Positions 11,870 to 13,963 of a stretch of DNA of 13,963 nucleotides are shown here, in pieces. A program made the translations under genes and the position numbers. The stretch is from Clostridia bacterium. Its GTDB lineage: Bacteria; Bacillota; Clostridia; DUPQ01. The notes beneath the pieces are model-generated. The model searched no databases. It saw nothing but the letters and a program-made list of their open reading frames with translations, and was not told where the DNA came from. Numbering within the stretch: the stretch's first letter is position 1; each line of letters starts with the position of its first letter. The stretch is from the NCBI GenBank assembly GCA_030592085.1, contig JAUUZV010000038.1, forward strand, positions 1 to 13,963. Direction: 5' to 3'.

Positions 11870-13027
11870 CTAATTTAACCGCATTAGTATTTCTTCCCCA
11901 ATTCTTTCAATTATTCTTTCAGTGGAAAATTTAGACTTTTTCTCAATCTTTTTTATATTCTGTATTTCAGTTAGAAATTTATTAAAATTTCTAACTCTAT
12001 ATTTTTCAAGTTCTCTTTGTTCTGCCATGTATTCAAAAATCCCAATAACAATATCTTGGTATGTAGATGAAAAATCAAGCTCAAGCTTTCTTGCTAAGCT
12101 CGGAAGTATTTTTTCAAATAGCATCCTTTTTGGTTCTATCTGAGAAAATTTCATCATCTTACCAATTTCACATAATGCTTTATCAGGAATAGATAGTAAA
12201 CTTTCAAAAATAAACTTGTCATCATCTTTGATATCAATATAATATTCATTCCCTTTAAGGTTTTTTAAAATACGCATAGCATCACAATATCCCATTTTTA
12301 AATTTGTATTAATAAGTTCATTATTGAAATTTAAAGTTGATCCTAATTTTTTAGAAGGTTTAATACTAGTTATTTTTACATTCTTATTTTCAACTTTCCT
12401 TATAATTCCATTTCCTAGAGTTCTTATCGCAATAATTTCATCATATCCTTTTCTGATTAAAAGATTTATTGGAAGGTTATCATATAATCCTCCATCTAGG
12501 TAATATTTTCCATCAATTGGTTCAATTCTAAACACAGGGAAATTTGCACTTGCGATTATATAATCTAGCATTTTGCCTTTAGGTATATCCTCTTTATATA
12601 GCTCTAAAGGTTTCAGATCTGAGACTGAAACTGTAACTAAGCCATAATCTATTTTAGATTTACGCATTTTTTCTTCATTTATTACTGAACCTAAAAATTC
12701 TCGTATTTTTGTAGTGTCAAGTCCCTTGTTTCCTATAATATCTTTTGCTTTTGAGTAAATATATTGAAGAGATTCCTTGTCAGTTATTGTATTCAATAAG
12801 TTTTTTATTTGCAATTGATCAAGTTCAAAAAGCATACTAGTATCCATTTTTTCCCACCAAGCATACCCTAATTCAAAATCTCCTTGTGCTATGGCAGCAC
12901 CATTGATTGCACCTATTGAAGTGCCTACAACTCCATCAAATTCATATCCTTCTTCTAGCAAAGCTTTTATTGCGCCCATTTGAAAAGCTCCCTTTGCACC
13001 GCCACCTTCTAAAGCTAATCCAAGCAT
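11870..13027 (-). CDS. Patatin-like phospholipase / acyl hydrolase
   Basis: A 385-residue protein. ATG 13027 is chosen because GGAGG stands just before it. The patatin domain covers about residues 1-200: oxyanion-hole loop EGGGAKG (7-13), nucleophile elbow GTSIG with Ser37, the helix ASANFPVFRIEPI and the catalytic Asp178 in LDGGLYDN. The Ser-Asp dyad is complete. Such enzymes cleave fatty acids from membrane or storage lipids. There is no signal peptide, so it is cytoplasmic or membrane-associated. The C-terminal 185 residues are helical, charged and not recognised. It lies outside the tRNA fragments, so it is probably host chromosome. A GT4 gene follows upstream on the same strand, 98 nt away; a shared role in lipid turnover is possible but not shown. 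Confidence 0.92.
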   Translation of the reverse strand: MLGLALEGGGAKGAFQMGAIKALLEEGYEFDGVVGTSIGAINGAAIAQGDFELGYAWWEKMDTSMLFELDQLQIKNLLNTITDKESLQYIYSKAKDIIGNKGLDTTKIREFLGSVINEEKMRKSKIDYGLVTVSVSDLKPLELYKEDIPKGKMLDYIIASANFPVFRIEPIDGKYYLDGGLYDNLPINLLIRKGYDEIIAIRTLGNGIIRKVENKNVKITSIKPSKKLGSTLNFNNELINTNLKMGYCDAMRILKNLKGNEYYIDIKDDDKFIFESLLSIPDKALCEIGKMMKFSQIEPKRMLFEKILPSLARKLELDFSSTYQDIVIGIFEYMAEQRELEKYRVRNFNKFLTEIQNIKKIEKKSKFSTERIIERIGEEILMRLN

Positions 13028-13125
13028 AATACCTCCATCTATAATACACACTTATAATGTATTAATTCTTCTATTTCTATACAATAATTTTACTTATTAT
13101 TAATTATTTAATGCATATTTTCCTT

Positions 13126-13963
13126 TTATTTTTTACTGTTCCATTCTGCAAGTATTTTTTTATATTCCTTAACAACCAAATCTAAAACATCATACCAAGA
13201 AATATAAATATCTTTTCTTGCATTTTGGCCAACTTCTCTAATCCGATTAGACACTAAAGCAGTATTTATAGTTAATGCAAAGTCCTCCGTAGTTTCTTTT
13301 GATAAAAAAACATTATGTCCATCTATCAATCCCTCTGCTGAATTGCTCCCGCGAATTAGTACCGATGCACAACCACAAGCTGCAGCCTCTCTTATCACCA
13401 AAGGCGCATTATCGTATACAGAAGGAAATAACAACAAATCACTACTTGCATATATTTTCTTTAGTAATTCTCTATCCATTACTTTACCAATAAAGCTCAC
13501 CCTACTAGACATACCTTGTTTCTCAACCATTTCTTGCATCGCTTTCCTGTCTTCACCTTCTCCAACAAACAACATATTAAATCGTTTATTTTGACGTGCT
13601 AATGCTCCTAATGCTTCTATGATAATATCAGTATTTTTTATAAAAGTAAGTCTACCAACAAACAATAGGAGTGGTGCTTTTTTCTCAAATTTGTATTTAT
13701 TAAATATTTCTTTTTTTATAGCTTCACTTTTATGAGTTATTGGCATATCACATCCGTTAGGTATAACAGTGATTTTACCCTTATATCCATATTCACGAAG
13801 TGTATTTGCTGTTCCATGGCTTACAGACCAAACATAATCACACCTTGTATAAAAAGCCGACACATATTTTGCAACTATTTCACCTGGTATATCAATGTTT
13901 AGCTTTAGGCGCATGTTTATATCTTCTTTATATTTCGAATGAAATGTTGATATGTGTGGAATA
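13126..13963 (-). CDS. GT4-family glycosyltransferase, 5' end cut by window edge
   Basis: The frame is open to the right edge (279 codons seen; an internal Met lies at 13914 but HISTFHSKYKEDIN upstream is in frame and protein-like). Seen: end of the N-terminal domain (DYVWSVSHGTANTLREYGYK), the hinge VIPNGCDM, then the C-terminal Rossmann domain with FVGRLTFIKNTDIIIEALG, LLFVGEGEDR, SRVSFIGKV and LLLFPSVYDNAPLVIREAAA. The latter region matches the donor-binding E-x7-E region of GT4, although the first Glu is replaced by Asp (YDNAPLVIREA). GT4 enzymes move a sugar from a nucleotide-sugar donor onto a lipid or glycan. The substrate cannot be told. It lies upstream of the patatin-like gene on the same strand. 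Confidence 0.9.
   Translation of the reverse strand, partial: IPHISTFHSKYKEDINMRLKLNIDIPGEIVAKYVSAFYTRCDYVWSVSHGTANTLREYGYKGKITVIPNGCDMPITHKSEAIKKEIFNKYKFEKKAPLLLFVGRLTFIKNTDIIIEALGALARQNKRFNMLFVGEGEDRKAMQEMVEKQGMSSRVSFIGKVMDRELLKKIYASSDLLLFPSVYDNAPLVIREAAACGCASVLIRGSNSAEGLIDGHNVFLSKETTEDFALTINTALVSNRIREVGQNARKDIYISWYDVLDLVVKEYKKILAEWNSKK

Noticed and set aside
1..13963. CRISPR array
   Set aside because: There are no regularly spaced repeats of suitable length; all repeats seen are pairs at attachment sites or leaders.

Overview
The window looks like chromosomal DNA of a low-GC Firmicute, most likely a member of the Clostridia. The DNA is AT-rich, ribosome binding sites are strong (AGGAGG type), promoters are of the sigma-A type, there is a LexA/DinR-type box, and the CCA end of the tRNA-Ser sequence is encoded. 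I cannot name the species.

Layout. (1) Positions 1 to about 6856 are the right part of an integrated phage-like or satellite-like element (element A), which runs off the left edge. Reading from its right end it has a tyrosine integrase (+), a possibly SOS-controlled 37-codon ORF (-) and an XRE repressor (+). A long minus-strand early region follows: a 60-aa protein, an excisionase-like HTH protein, a cluster of inverted repeats, several tiny proteins (two with apparent single-base frameshifts), an HUH rolling-circle Rep, a sigma-region-4-like late regulator, a DUF5131 (Gp37/Gp68) protein and a MazG-like pyrophosphohydrolase cut by the window edge. (2) Positions 6840-6900 hold the 3' part of a tRNA-Ser(GGA), from the anticodon loop to CCA, with no 5' half: an attachment site. 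(3) Positions 6857-11687 are a second, older-looking insertion (element B). It has a decayed minus-strand integrase C-terminus at its left end and a two-gene cargo operon on the minus strand: a neutral-ceramidase-like hydrolase followed by a large heparinase/polysaccharide-lyase-like protein. (4) Positions 11671-11731 are a second copy of the same tRNA-Ser 3' part, followed by a terminator. (5) From 11870 to the right edge is probable host flank: a patatin-like phospholipase and a GT4 glycosyltransferase cut by the edge, both on the minus strand.

The simplest reading is serial insertion into one tRNA-Ser gene. The intact tRNA should lie left of the window, and each insertion pushed a 3' tRNA fragment to the right. 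The two fragments are both 61 nt long and identical in the anticodon and T arms, but have different, internally self-complementary variable arms. Both insertions also share a right-arm layout: paired direct repeats about 150 bp from the core and a 26-nt block (23/26 identical) about 70 bp from it.

How the genes may work together (inference): in element A the divergent promoter between the repressor and the early operon acts as the switch. The excisionase-like protein and integrase drive excision, and the HUH Rep would replicate the circle from one of the nearby inverted-repeat clusters. The sigma-like protein could turn on genes to the left. In element B the two enzymes share one promoter and probably degrade a glycan or glycoconjugate inside the cell.
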